DNA from: Rhodeus uyekii
Taxonomy: Eukaryota > Chordata > Actinopteri > Cypriniformes > Acheilognathidae
NCBI GenBank assembly: GCA_037043235.1
Contig: JAWRVZ010000180.1
Coordinates: 186,001-250,000, forward strand
DNA length: 64,000 nt
Reading direction: 5' to 3'
Positions within the stretch are counted from its first letter, which is position 1; the number at the start of each line of letters is the position of its first letter. The translations under genes were made by a program, and so were the position numbers. Below, one piece after another: positions 1 to 12,044 of this stretch. The notes beneath the pieces are model-generated. The model made no database searches. It saw only the letters and a program-made list of their open reading frames with translations, and had not been told where the DNA came from.

Positions 1-5
1 TGCGC

Positions 6-2855
6 ATGCACCTCTGCTTGTACTGTGGAGGTCAGGGCCACTACCGAAACACCTGCCCGGTCCGACCTCCACGCCCAGCGGGGAGTACCCTACATACAAA
101 GCCCTCCATTACTACACTCTCTTGCACCGATGTACTGGTAACTTCCAATGTTCACTCTCTTCCAGCAAAAGCCCTGATTGACTCCGGCGCAGCCGGCAAC
201 TTCATCTCCTCCTCCTTGCTCCATAAACTCAAAGCTTCCAAATGTTTACTCAATACCCCCTATCGAGCTCACTCCATATTGGGAAAACCGCTGGGCCGCG
301 GGTGCATACGCTACGCCTCCACGGAGCTCACCCTCAACATCGGTTGCCTTCACCAAGAGACCATCGCGCTTCTGGTGCTGGAGGGATCCACGGCCGACAT
401 TGTCCTGGGACGCCCGTGGCTAGCGACTCACTCACCGGACATCTGTTGGAGATCGGGGGAGGTATTGAAGTGGAGTACCCATTGTTTCGATAACTGTCTC
501 TCTTCTTTTCAGAAACTCCCACCACAGCCACCTCGACTCAAATCACTGCCGCAGGTCGATCTCGCATCTACCTCCATCGAAAGCCCCCTCTCTGAAGTTT
601 CCTCCGATCTCCCAACGCAATACCGGGCGTTCCAGGATGTCTTCAGCCCACAACTAGCCACCACACTACCACCTCATCGAGTCATCGGCCATGGGACTGT
701 GCGATTGACCTGCTGCCTGGGACCACCTTTCCCAAAGGACGAATCTACCCCTTGTCCATCCCGGAGCAACAGGCCATGGAGGAGTACGTTAAGGAGGCCC
801 TCAGCCAGAAGTACATTCGTCCGTCAACTTCTTGCCGCAGCCAGTTTCTTCTTCGTGGCAAAAAAGGACGGAGGCTTGAGGCCCTGCATTGACTATCGCC
901 ACCTCAACGCCCACACCATTAAGTACCCGCTTCCCCTGGTTCCCGCCGCTCTGGAGCAGCTGCGGGGGGCTCGCATTTTCACAAAGTTGGACCTGCGCAG
1001 CGCGTACAATCTCATCCGTATCAGGAAGGGGGATGAGTGGAAAACAGCCTTCGTTACCCCAGCAGGTCACTATGAATACCTAGTAATGCCCTTCGGTCTC
1101 TCCAATGCCCCCGCTGTGTTTCAGGGCTTTATGAATGAGATACTCCGAGAATTCCTGCACCAGTTTGTCATTGTCTACATCGACGATATCTTAGTCTACT
1201 CGTCCACCCCTGAGGAACATCCATCCCACGTTGCGCAGGTCCTCCAAAGACTCCGAGAATACCAACTATATCTGAAGCTGGAGAAATGCGAGTTCCACCG
1301 CAGCCAGACTCAGTTCCTCGGATACATCATCGACCAGAGCGGCGTCAAGATGGACCAGGGGAAGGTGAAAGCAGTGCAGACCTGGCCCACACCCACTTCC
1401 GTTAAAGAACTTCAGAGATTTCTAGGATTCGCAAACTTCTATCGAAGATTCATCCGCAACTTCAGTACCATCGCTGCACCCCTGTCTGCACTGCTCCGGA
1501 AAGGGCCCAAGTCTCTGTCCTGGAACACCGACGCTGCCCACGCCTTCACCAGCCTCAAGAACGCCTTCTGCTCGGCTCCTACCCTGGTTCACCCAGATCC
1601 CGACCTCCCATTCATGGTAGAAGTTGACGCCTCATGCACCGGGGTAGGGGCCGTGCTCTCGCAGCGGCAGGGTGAGCCTCCTCGTCTCCATCCATGCGCC
1701 TACTTCTCCAAAAAGCTGTCCCCGGCGGAGCGGAATTACGACATCGGAAACCGTGAGTTGCTCGCCATCAAGCTGGCCCTGGAGGAGTGGAGACACTGGC
1801 TGGAGGGAGCACGACATCCATTCCAAGTCATCACCGACCACAGAAATCTCGAATACCTCAGATCTGCTAAACGACTCAATCCCCGCCAGGCCCGGTGGGC
1901 TCTGTTTTTCACCCGCTTCCATTTCACAGTCACCTATCGTCCCGGAACAAAGAACCTCAAAGCCGACGCCCTTTCCCGCCAGTTCAGCCCAGAGACCCCT
2001 TCCCAAGAACCCGAATCCATTCTCCCTCCAGCCATAGTGGTAAGCCCAATTCAGTGGACCATCGACCAGCTTATCGAGGAAGCAACTCACGAGGAACCTG
2101 CTCCGCCGGGGGGTCCAGAGGGTCGGATCTATGTACCATCAAGTCTCCGCCTGACCCTTCTGGACCAAGCTCACACCTCTCCGGGCTCTGGACACCCAGG
2201 CAGCCAGCGTACCCTCTCGCTCCTTCAAGATCGGTACTGGTGGCCCAGTATGGCCCAGGATATCTCCCGTTATGTGGAGGGATGCTCAGTCTGCGCCACC
2301 ACCAGGACCCCTCGAAGATTGCCGGAAGGTAAACTCCTCCCTCTACCCATCCCTCGTCGTCCATGTTCCCATCTGGGGGTGGACTTCATGACCGATCTAC
2401 CACCATCAGACGGTAACACCTGCGTCCTGGTGGTGGTGGATCGGTTTTCCAAGGCATGTAAGCTCATCCCCCTGAAAGGATTGCCCACGGCTCTGGAAAC
2501 GGCGGAGGCCCTTTTCCACCATGTCTGTAGACACTTTGGCCTCCCCGAAGACATCGTATCCGACCGTGGGCCTCAGTTCATCTCCCGCGTCTGGAAGGCA
2601 TTCTTCGAGCTCCTCGGTGTTTCCATCAGCCTGACCTCCGGATACCACCCTCAGAGCAACGGCCAGACTGAGCGGAAAATTCAGGAAATTGGGAGATTCC
2701 TCCGAGCCTACTGTGGTCGCCAGCAGGACAGCTGGAACCGGTATATTCCGTGGGCCGAGTACGCCCAGAACTCCCTTAGACAAGAATCCACACACCTCAC
2801 TCCATTTCAGTGTTACCTTGGCTACCAACCCCCCACTTTTCCCTTGGACAGGTGA
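6..2855 (+). pseudogene. Ty3/Gypsy gag-pol remnant: zinc knuckle, protease, RT, RNase H, integrase
   Basis: Retrotransposon polyprotein that would cleave, reverse-transcribe and integrate the element. In order: a CCHC zinc knuckle (residues 4-17); aspartic protease DSGA (residues 59-62); RT with LDLRSAYNLIRI and the catalytic YIDD box (residues 391-394, nt 1176-1187); RNase H with VEVDAS near nt 1620 and TDHRNLEYL near nt 1835; an integrase HHCC finger (nt 2171-2297); and an integrase core ending in GYHPQSNGQTE. The window edge removes the 5' LTR and most of gag. It is broken: about nt 680-830 reads in another frame, so two offsetting indels flank it, and the frame is lost again at a C-run near 2826-2833. 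It is the same family as the element at 51026-55245. The order RT-RNase H-integrase is normal for Gypsy, unlike the element at 14800-18849. Confidence 0.93.
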
Positions 2856-3522
2856 GCCCACGGAAGTTCCAGCTGTCCACCATTGGTTCCAGGAGAGCGA
2901 GAGGGTCTGGGACTCAGCTCATGTACACCTCCAGCGGGCAGTTCGTAGACAGAAGCTCCAGGCCGACCGACGGAGAGGACCCACACCCCAATACCACTCG
3001 GGTCAACTGGTTTGGCTCTCCACCCGTGACATGCGTCTACGACTGCCCTGCAAGAAGCTGAGACCCCGCTACGCAGGTCCTTTTAAGATCTTGAGGCAGA
3101 TCAACGACGTCACCTACCGGCTCCAACTCCCCCCACAGTACCGCATTTCACCATCCTTTCATGTCTCACTGTTAAAACCCTACACTGAACCTCTTGTGTC
3201 TCCTCCCACAGAGTCTGGTGCTGAAGCTGTACCACCGCCTCCCTTGGATCCGGAGGACCTCAACATCTACCGAGTGCACGAGATCCTGGATTCGCGGCGA
3301 CGAGGCGGCCAGCTGCAGTATCTGGTCGACTGGGAGGGATATGGCCCCGAGGAACGGTGCTGGGTAACCCGGGACGACATCTTGGACCCGACCCTCCTGC
3401 AAGATTTCCACACTGCCCATCCCGACCGACCGGCGCCTCGGGGCCGAGGCCGTCCTCGTCGTCGCCCGCTACGGTCCTCCGGAGCTGCCCGTGGGGAGGG
3501 GGGTGTGCACCCTGTGTTTTGA
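2834..3522 (+). pseudogene. Gypsy integrase C-terminus with chromodomain (frame-shifted continuation)
   Basis: Continuation of the pol gene in a different frame, after the indel at the C-run near 2826-2833. The reading begins around FPWTGEPTEVPAVHHWF and passes through the integrase C-terminal region (HVSLLKPYTEP). It ends in a chromodomain at 3262-3420 with the aromatic and acidic signature YLVDWEGYGPEERCWV. Chromodomains on Gypsy integrases bind modified histone tails and steer integration; that role is known for the family and not shown here. A basic Arg/Pro tail follows. A purine tract near 3492-3504 looks like the polypurine tract, but no LTR can be followed beyond it, so the 3' end appears truncated. 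Confidence 0.88.
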
Positions 3523-3605
3523 GTCTTCCGGTATGACAGCACCACAAGGCATTTAACAACCTGAACTGACCTATAGCCTTAAAAAAGGCCCTCTCTATAT
3601 TATTT

Positions 3606-3627
3606 ATGGATGGATGGATGGATGGAT
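3606..3627. repeat. (GGAT)n microsatellite
   Basis: About five GGAT units just after the truncated 3' end of the Gypsy element. Confidence 0.9.
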
Positions 3628-3629
3628 CA

Positions 3630-6300
3630 GTCAATGTATGTGTAAATTGCATTTTCAATCTATTTTCTTCAAATGTATTTATTAATTACTCCAGTGGCAC
3701 ATCATTGACCTGTATAGTGACGTGTGTTTTGATCTTCGACTGAGGGGCCACAAAGTTGAAAGATTATTTCTTATGTATTCTTAATTCTATGTATTATGTC
3801 TCTATTCGCATGTTCAAGTTTCTAAGATTTTCTATCACAATAGAAGTAATTACAAAGTCAAGGTCAAGCAAAGTGATTCCTGAAGGGATGATAATAATCT
3901 GCCCTCTGCTGGTTAGACGAGGTTCCAGAGTTCATCTAAAAGTCTGAACAAAATCTGGCAAGAGTTGGCAATTTGACATGCTTCTGGATTCAAAAATAGT
4001 GTATAATGTAACCATATCCAGTGTATATTCCCGTTCGGCAATCATTTGCATTTGTTTATTAAAGATGTTGCACATTTCTGTTCATTCAACTGTCTAAACA
4101 CTATAAAAGTTCAGGATATCACAGCTCATTCGGTTTGACAAGGCCAGTTTGTTTTCCTTTTTCTGAAAGCAACAACCCATTTTTAATGAAATCTTGCTGC
4201 TCCGGACAGCACTGAATTCAGTGTGACTTAATATGTGACCTAAAGATATAAAGATCTTGACGATATTATTTGACTGCTCCAACTTTTGAAGTCCGCGTGT
4301 CTGCATTTGTTACGTCTGTGTGTCACTGGTTTAAGGGCTTTGTTTGTCTGTGTCAAACATGGACCAGATTCTGTCCAAGACAAATTCATTAGTGCGGGAG
4401 ATGACATCAGACCATCCGCCTTCTGGACTCACTTAGCGAACACGTCGATGGGACTGGAGAGCGCTGTTTGAAGACGAATGAAAGCGTGTGACGTCTGCGG
4501 CCCGTATGAGGAAAGCCACTGTGAAGAGTAGGACTGAGCCTGGAGAAACGCATTTCTTTCTTCCAGACTTTTCACAAATTAATCCTAAATCACAAACAAA
4601 CCAAGTCTTATTTGACCCTTCCTGCGCAGGATTTCATGCATTCACAGAAGTGGTGGAGATGAAACGCACCAGAATTTTTGTCGTTTAGCCTCCAGTGATG
4701 AATCTGAATGGGTTGCATTGGCAGTTTCGTTGAAAAGTGAACTGTGTGTGGGACTAAAAGCTTGTCGGTTTTATCCAAAAGAGATATAGTGAATTTGGTA
4801 CGTACGGCAGCCATTCTACAATGAAACGTCTGGTGAGAGCTGCCGAAAGGTTAATGCTCAATTACATTCAAAAACTTTCAATTAACCCTACCATAAACCA
4901 GATGCATTTGCAGAAGAAACTGTGCCATTTAGTCTGCGTTGAGCTTTTATCCAGTGTCTTGACTTCGATTCATACCCTAACCCAAAGTGATTATGTGATG
5001 CAACGTCAAAAAGAATGTTTATAAATTAAAAAGTGTGTTAAAAATTCATAAAGATTTAAAATAAATCTAAAAATCTAAATCTAAAATAAATCTTTATCAA
5101 TCAAAAATCTGTCCCTGTAATCACTCATTGTGTAATAAGGAATAAAAATTCATTTGAGCTGAAAATGGATATGAATTTTACTGTATGCACAGGTAAGTTT
5201 TACTGTATGCAGAGGTCAATTTTTGGAGTTCTATAGAAGCATGTTTGTCCAATGAGGCTAGAGTGTGTTGCTATTTTTTTAAACTTAAATATGAAGTGAA
5301 ACAATAAACCTTTTTAGTCATTGTGAAATGTTTCTAGATGTGCATTTTAGTTTCTGCATGTTGGTATTGTGGTATAAAAATAAATAAATTCTAATAAAAT
5401 AATGAGTCAAAATAGGGACTAAAGATATTCCAGTTTAGTTGTCTCTCAGTTGTTGGAGGTCAAGTGGGGTACATTGTATGCAGCAGTGAATACCCAGATA
5501 CTCTGTGCATACAGTGAACTAGCATACTATCCACAGCATAATACATACTACTGTATGTATCCAGAAACCATCACATGTTTGTATGCTTTTCTGAAAATAG
5601 CTTAGGAGTTAAACTGCATTTAACACAAACTGGCCTGCTACTGCCATCTAATGGATTAAAAAGAACCTAAAGGATGCTCCTCGCTGGTTAAGAGGATTCA
5701 TTACTGTTTTAACTGATCATGAATGCAACACATAATGTTCTGATTGTTTCAGTGAATTCCACACTGGCCAGATCCTGCAAACGAACTGGTCATGCATCAC
5801 CATAAAATCACAATCCAAGCAGCGGAGCAGCAGTCTGTCATTTGCTCTGTAAACAATACAACCCGACCCAGATGGGCAAACCCAACGGCAGCCGTCAGCA
5901 GGCCCAGTGGCTTCTTTAATGGAAGAATTAGGCACCCTCGATAAACAAGCAAAATAAACAGGGTTGATTTTGACCACAACAGCTCGTGCTGCCAGGCTAA
6001 TGTTACCGAAGCATCCTTCTCTGATTCCAAGGCTCATAAATTGGAATATAAAAACTTATTTTGGTTCCGCCCTTGTAAAACACAGCGCGGATGATTCATT
6101 GCTGGCGTGTCGCTCCTGTCATCGACCAATCACACTGAGCGAGGCCAAGCTCTTTCGCTGGGCAGTTAAAAGCGGCAGGTATCATTTTCAAAGTAAGTGG
6201 GCTCATGGCTCCCTTTTGCAGAAGCTGGTCATAAAGCACAGGGAGCGGGGAAGACCGGCCAATCAACGACACAAAACAGACACACTGGACAAGCTTTGAA
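3630..6300. other. No gene seen; AT-rich non-coding DNA
   Basis: Only short unrelated open frames and no recognisable protein. The section 5740-6300 is less AT-rich and free of repeats I recognise, with elements such as TTTAATGGAAGAATTAGGC. It is a candidate conserved non-coding stretch by appearance only. Confidence 0.5.
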
Positions 6301-6309
6301 AACTGACAG

Positions 6310-6475
6310 GAACATTTGTGCATTTGGCAGACACTTTTATCCAAAGCAACTTGCATTGCATTGAAGATACACATTATCATTCTAATAATTTCTTGCTTTC
6401 ATTGGGATTCGAACCCACGACCTTTAGCATTGCAAGTGTCATATTCTACTGATTGAGCTACAGAAAAGCTGAACT
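6310..6475 (-). repeat. tRNA-derived SINE
   Basis: On the minus strand the head has an A-box-like AGCTCAATCAGTAGA near 6461-6447 and a perfect B box, GGGTTCGAATCCC, near 6417-6404. After a short body the 3' end reads TTGCTTTGGATAAAAGTGTC, the LINE-related tail shared by many fish tRNA SINEs. RNA polymerase III would transcribe it from the internal boxes, and a partner LINE would copy it. The good B box suggests it is less decayed than the SINEs at 32250 and 33141. Confidence 0.75.
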
Positions 6476-6515
6476 TTAAAGGAACATATCCACATCCTTC
6501 AGCGTAGGGTTAGTG

Positions 6516-6584
6516 GTTACTGCTGGGTTTGAACCTAGGATCTCCCGTTTACAAGACAGGTGCTTTCACCAACTATTCCACAGC
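6516..6584 (-). pseudogene. tRNA-Thr(TGT)-like pseudogene
   Basis: The minus strand can be folded as a cloverleaf. The anticodon arm pairs CCTGT with ACGGG around the loop CTTGTAA, giving anticodon TGT (Thr). The T arm carries GGTTCAAACCC. The acceptor pairing GCTGTGG/CAGTAAC has two mismatches and the T stem has one. The segment is 69 nt, slightly short for a tRNA. Mismatches and a neighbouring SINE suggest a pseudogene or SINE head rather than a working tRNA. Confidence 0.45.
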
Positions 6585-6599
6585 AATTTGTCACATTTG

Positions 6600-8830
6600 A
6601 AGAGCTAGTGAGCGTTACAGTGTACACTACCTACAGAGACAGTGCATCGAAGACTTGATGGACTCAACTAGAGTTTGACTTAACCACCTTGTTAAGCTGA
6701 TAACATAAAGCATAAAATAAACAGCACACACAAATATTTGGTTTTTGGTTTTGCTGTAAATTATATCTGATTGATGTTGAAAGGTTCTGAATGAAATGTA
6801 TCTATAATAAACATTATCTCTGCTTATCTTGGATTTGTTTGGTCACAGAGCTCATCGCAATGCATCAAAGTAAATTACATTGATCAAAAGTAACAGGAAG
6901 GGCATATACAATTACAAAAAATTTCAATAAAAAAAAAACAAATGGTCAAAGACCTGGACCATTTTCACACACACACACACAAGCACACAAAAAACAGCTG
7001 TTTTCACCATTGATATGTTTCTTGAGCATTCATATTTCTTGAGCAACCAATTATGAGGGTTTATGATGCTGAATTTGAAGATGTGAGACTTATGATGTAT
7101 AACACTTAACTTCAGCTGAAATAGATTAATATAAAACAATAACAAAAAAGGCAGAAAATCATGAAATATTTTATGTCAATCTAGAAATCCTCCTTCCCAC
7201 AAATTGAAGGCTTTGGCCATGGCAGGTCATTCCTCATAGTCTCTATCATAGACCTCTGGGAAAACCGTCACCATCAGGAGTGCAGTGAAATTTCCCTGGA
7301 AAAGACAGGCTCCGCACAAACACTGCATGAATTACACACTGACTTCAGCACCTGCTCTGGACAATCGGAAACCGGACAGACCCACACCTCTCTCGGCAGG
7401 CAAATGTTCTGTATAAACTTCACACCCAAGAAAAGTTTCGAAATAAGACTTTGCAGATGGTCCAGATCCAATTATGAAATGAGAAGGGGCTAAGTATCGA
7501 CCCCTGTGGGACTGTTCGCTGGATAACCTCCTCCGAGTCTGATGAAAATGAAGCAGGCATTTCGGTAAGACCACAGGAAGCTGATCAGCCAACCAGAGTC
7601 CAGCATTCCTCCTTTTCATCAACATAGATTTATTTCACAACCAATCATCTCACGGGGCTCTGTTTGACACAAGTGGTCCCGGGAACCTGACAAGCAAAAC
7701 ATTTGATCCTCTCCGAGTGTTGAATACAGACTGAAATCACTAGCACATGGTTCAAAGAAACACACACAGGGTCTACAGTATTTAAGAAATCAAGAACACC
7801 ACACACTCATGACCCCTCTGACACCAGGCCACTCAAAGAAGCAGGATATAAATAAACAAACTGAAATCTGAGAGAGACTTTGTTCTCATAGTTACAAAAG
7901 CAATGGGTCAATCTATAAAATGGACACCCCAATTATGTTCTTCATACACATATGTCAACAAACAAACAAAAAATACTTTTTCATACAGGGGTTCATACAG
8001 ACATTTAAAATGCATAAGCAAAAACAGTAACTTTTCTCCCTTTTTCTTTCATTATATTGATACCTTTTATTTATGAAAACTCCTGGTTTTCCATCTCTCT
8101 TTGCTGTATGAGCAAATATATAATAAGAAAATTAACAAAAATTATACTTCATTATGGTCTCCAGGTTGTGCATTTCCCATCAGTTTACCAATTTCAAATT
8201 GAATACTAGTTTAAAAAAAACGGGTGATTTTTAAACGTCAACAAGGTTACCATGATTTGCATAGTAAACAAACATGTCAGCATCAAATTCTCTTTCAAAA
8301 GAATATCTTGGCACAGTAATGTCAAGTGAATCAATGTCAAATTCAGCTTTGATCACAGGAAAAAGTTACATTTTAAAATTTAAATTTTTACTTTTTACAC
8401 AATATTACTGTATGTTACTGCATTTTTTTATCAAATGATTGCAGCCTTTTTTCACAACCATTTAAAAAAACAGTAAAGAAGTGTACCTTTGAGAATCAAT
8501 ATTGTGCAGCATGGAGCTGCACTGGCACCCTTTCTGCTCTTTCTATGGGAGTATACGCTTCAGGTCGTGTGTGTGAATCACAGTGAGGTCTTTGTGAGGT
8601 TCTGTCCGGTGCTCTGAAGCTCAGCGGCTGCTAGTTCAACACAAATGTTCATCATTATATGAGTTACTATGTTTATGTAGGCTGACCTGTAACTACAAAT
8701 ATGCAAGTGTATATAGCTGCACGTTTGACAGATTTAATGCCAGATGAACACACCAGAACTATGATTTACATATATTTTCTAAAGACGTATTTTCACTGAC
8801 CTATGTTGCTGTCTCTAAAAAACAAATCTT
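6600..8830. other. No gene seen; AT-rich non-coding DNA
   Basis: A short CA tract near 6965-6981 and A/T-rich sequence. No open frame resembles a known protein. Confidence 0.5.
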
Positions 8831-8837
8831 CTTTTAT

Positions 8838-8926
8838 GTTCCATGGAAGATGGAAAGTCAAACAGTCTTGGAATGACATGATGACAGAACTTACATTTTT
8901 GGGTGAACTATCCCTGCAAGCTGTCT
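8838..8926 (-). repeat. Interspersed repeat ending GGGATAGTTCACCCAAAAATG
   Basis: Read on the minus strand this starts AGGGATAGTTCACCCAAAAA and continues with a CTGTCATCATG-like stretch. The same motif recurs on the plus strand at 44521-44612 and from 62463. It is a dispersed repeat that I recall as common in cyprinid genomes; I cannot assign its class from these fragments. Confidence 0.6.
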
Positions 8927-8964
8927 TGAAATAATCAAGGACACGGCAAGTAATTGGCTTTCAT

Positions 8965-10069
8965 TGTTTTTCATATTTTGTTTGAGCACATGCTTGTCAT
9001 GTTTGTTTCTATGTGCTCTCTTGTCTATTGTCTTCTCCCTGCTCTTCTTGTTATCTGATTATTGGTTAATTTTCCCCACCTGTCTTGCCTCATTACTTGC
9101 TTTGTTTGCTCCATGTTTATTCTCCTTTTCAGTTTCAGTTCTATGGCAGTTCATCGTTGTGTGTGTAGTGATACTAAGCCTTGTCCTGTCACCCCAGTCC
9201 TGCTGCCATTGTTTTACACCATTGTTTTTTGCTTGTTTATTATTTACAAAAAATGTGGTCTGTGTGGCTCCTAATGCCCCAGTATACTGATAGGGACACT
9301 ATACCGCCTAAATTTGCCCATTGGCCTTCTTTCCATCAAAAGGGCCTATTAATCATCCCCATTTATACGGATATACACTGGTGTGTGGAGGGCGTTCTGA
9401 TGCAAAATGACTGCCGTTGCATCATCCAGATGGATGCTACACATTGGTGGCAGTTGAAGAAAGCGGTTCCCCCCTTCTATGTAAAGTGCTTTGAGTCCAT
9501 AGAAAAACCACTACGTAAATGTAACAAATTAATAATTAACTGAGCTTTTTTAACTGACAGCACCTTTCACTGACATATCTGTCACGAATGTTGCTCCTGA
9601 GACTCCTCCTCCCGAGTTTTAGCGAAACTATTCTCTGGACTCCACTTCCCATAAGCCCAAACCTGTTCTTATTGCCACACATTTGTCTCCTATTCAAAGA
9701 CAGTGTTTCTTCACTCTGTACGAAGTCTTGTTTTGCCATGGGGGACATTTCTGAGCATTCATTTTCCCTGACTATTATTCCTATTGTGTAACCCGGGACT
9801 GTTTATTTGTGTATGAATATCTGATGCCTGCCTTGTTGCTCTAGCTCTGTTTTGCCCACATTCTGTGTTCTTGACTGTTTGCTGCCTGCCCTAATAGATC
9901 TTTATCAATCAATCAGAGGTTGAATACCTGTCAAATATTTCCTGTGTCAAGTCAGTCTTGTTTTAATCCACAGGCAATTTTTTTGTGTGTTTTTAATTTT
10001 TATTACATAAAGCCCATTCTTTCGAAATAATTGAGTCCTCGCTCATCCCTACACCCATAATTCCTGACA
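8965..10069 (+). mobile_element. 5' LTR of a short LTR retroelement (family B), 5'-truncated and interrupted
   Basis: Two blocks, about 8965-9240 and 9880-10069, align by eye with the 3' LTR at 10443-12398: TCATGTTTG...CTATGTGCTCTC...TTGTCTATTG, then TTCCTGTGTCAAGT...ATAAAGCCCATTCT...TTCCTGACA. The LTR ends in TGACA at 10069. The terminal TGTCAG is missing, so the left end is truncated. The intervening 9240-9880 holds foreign sequence, including a SINE-like repeat and what may be another LTR fragment starting TGTCACG at about 9590. Confidence 0.6.
9268..9530 (+). repeat. SINE-like repeat inside the family B 5' LTR
   Basis: Contains CCCCAGTATACTGATAGGGAC, ATGCTACACATTGGTGGCAG and a LINE-type tail, CTATGTAAAGTGCTTTGAGT. 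This resembles a dispersed fish SINE whose tail mimics a CR1/L2 LINE. The family assignment is from memory of the motif order. Confidence 0.45.
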
Positions 10070-10442
10070 GAACGATCTGGCCAATTGAGGGCTTAGCGGA
10101 AGAAGGGTTTGCATTACCCACCAGCCTCCATAGTACCCAACTCTCTCTACCAATAAATACTCTCATCAAATACCCTCTGCCAGTGGTGGACTGACCTGAT
10201 GAAGTTTTCCATGGAGTTCAGCTGTACTGCTGAAGGTCTAGGGTTCAATGACGCAGCTCTCAAAGCCCCTCTGTTGGTGGAGTATGAGAGGGCTGGATGA
10301 CCCAACTTTTAGGGACTCCTGACCTGCTTGAGACTCGCTCAATGATCCTTCCTGTCCCTCCATCCTGACCATCCCTGGACTCTACTAAAGACTTCCTAGT
10401 CCTTTCAGCTGTCAGACGGCATGCCTTATTCAGAGGGGGTAG
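10070..10442 (+). mobile_element. Residual internal region of LTR element B, with polypurine tract
   Basis: Only 373 bp separate the two LTRs. It starts GAACGATCTGGCC directly after the LTR; the same GAACGAT follows the LTR at 55353-55621, so it is probably leader sequence. It ends in the polypurine tract CAGAGGGGGT (10431-10440), directly before the 3' LTR. No gag or pol motif survives. This is either a large internal deletion or a non-autonomous element. Confidence 0.55.
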
Positions 10443-10656
10443 TGTCAGGATTCTGTGACTTTGGTCTAGTTAATCTTGGTTTTGTGACAGAGTCTTAACC
10501 CTACTGTATTGTCTTGTCTTGTGTGCATCCTGGAACATAGGGCCGTACACGCTTCTGTCCATTTATGTTGTTGTGTTTGGTCTTATGCTTCGTAGCACTC
10601 AGCTTGTGTTTTACACTGGCTTTGTGCTTTCATGTCATGTTTGAACACATGGTTTG

Positions 10657-12044
10657 TGTCACGGAATGGCAACGGGATGGACTAAAGTGCGGGAAAAGGG
10701 GGATTTATTATAAACAATAAACTTGACATAACAACTGAAACACCCACGAGGGGGAAAACACTAACCAAAGAAACAATAACACGTAATCAGGAAACAGAAC
10801 CAGGGAACACACACTAACCGGATGAAACAGTTCCTGAACAGGGTACATACAGGAACCATAGACAACGACACGACAACAGATAGCAAACACTGAGGGAATT
10901 TATAGGACACATGAGGGAAGGCAGTGATGAGACACAGCTGGGAATGATTAAGGGAAACAAGGAGGCGGGGCAGACGCTAACGAGACAAACACACGGGAGA
11001 GAGAGCAGTGCCACGGTTCTGTCCACTAGAACACTAATAACACTGGAAACAGAACTGTCAAGTCAAGTCACCTTTATTTATATAGCGCTTTTTACAATGT
11101 TGATTGTTTCAAAGCAGCTTTACAGGAAAAACAATATAAACAAAGTTTGTTTGGCTGAACAGAAGCCCCAAAAGAGCAGGCGAATCAATACAATTGATGA
11201 ATTTTAAGTGTTAAGTTTCCCCAACTGAGCAAGCCATAGGCGACATTGGCAAGGAACCAAAACTCCGGCAGGTGACGTAACGAATGAAGAATAGAATGGA
11301 GAAAAAACCTTGGGAGAAACCAGGCTCAGTTGGGGGACCAGTTCTCCTCTGGCCAACAGCCAAACAGTGCATGATTATTATACAACAATTCAAGTCCAAT
11401 ATGAAGTCCAATTTGGTCCGGTTGGAGATGGGTTCATGATCGTCACAGGGGAGGGTCCAGTAGAGTCACGGTCTCCGCAGACACTTCAGGGCAGTGCTGT
11501 GCTCGTGTCCAGGTCCTTCATCTGATCTGGATACGGCCCGGATCCAGCTGCCCACGGTAACCTCGGAATAAACAGAGACCAATATCAGCGTAGATGCCAT
11601 TCTTCTTCTGATGTATCGAGTACATCAGGTGTTATGGGAATGTTCCCGGTTCCGGCTTATCTAAATTATGCAGCCTAACAATCATTTTACATGATTTGGA
11701 TTAAAAATGTATGTATAATGTGTTATGTGTATGCCAGGTTGAAAAGATGTGTTTTTAGTCTACATTTAAACTGACAGAGTGTGTCTGCTTCCCGAACTGT
11801 ATTAGGAAGACTGTTCCAGAGTTTAGGAGCTAAATAGGAAAAGGATCGACCGCCAACAGTTGACTTTGATATACTAGGTATTATAAGCTGGTCAGTATTT
11901 TGGGATCGCAATAGACGTGAAGGACTATAATGTGTTAAGAGATCGCTCAAGTACTGTGGAGCTAAACCATTTAATGCTTTGTAAGTAATTAGCAAGATTT
12001 TAAAATGTATTCGGTGAAACTGTGAAACTATGTAAACTGTGACA
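10657..12044 (-). mobile_element. LTR of family C inserted in element B, itself split by a LINE
   Basis: Reading the minus strand, the LTR aligns along its length with the solo LTR at 47844-48463 (GTGTTATTAGTGT, CCTCATGTGTCCTATAAAT, TTTTCCCCCTC). It ends as plus-strand TGTCACGG at 10657 and CTGTGACA at 12044. Flanks GTTTG (10652-10656) and GTTTC (12045-12049) look like a 5-bp target duplication with one change. No internal region remains, so it is a solo LTR. A LINE fragment interrupts it close to its 5' terminus. Confidence 0.65.
11059..12034 (-). mobile_element. 5'-truncated CR1/L2-type LINE fragment
   Basis: Same family as the long copy at 24297-29089. The 3' tail on the minus strand is AGCGCTATATAAATAAAGGTGACTTGACTTG. 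Codons at 11723-11995 encode the conserved C-terminal domain of ORF2 (KALNGLAPQYLSDLL, PKLWNSLPNTVREAD, FKCRLKTHLF). The sequence AACTGT occurs at both edges (11053-11058 and 12035-12040) and is a probable 6-bp target duplication. The 11723-11995 frame has no stop before its natural end, so this copy is relatively fresh. Family matches stop at about 12014; the last bases to 12034 are filler. Confidence 0.8.

Noticed and set aside
1632..2090. 152-codon minus-strand open frame opposite the Gypsy RNase H
   Set aside because: It is the antisense of well-supported pol codons and has no motif of its own.
4286..5024. Host exon in several short plus-strand frames
   Set aside because: No splice-consistent or protein-like signal; frames overlap at random.
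6516..6584. Functional tRNA-Thr gene
   Set aside because: Mismatches in acceptor and T stems and the short length make a working tRNA unlikely.
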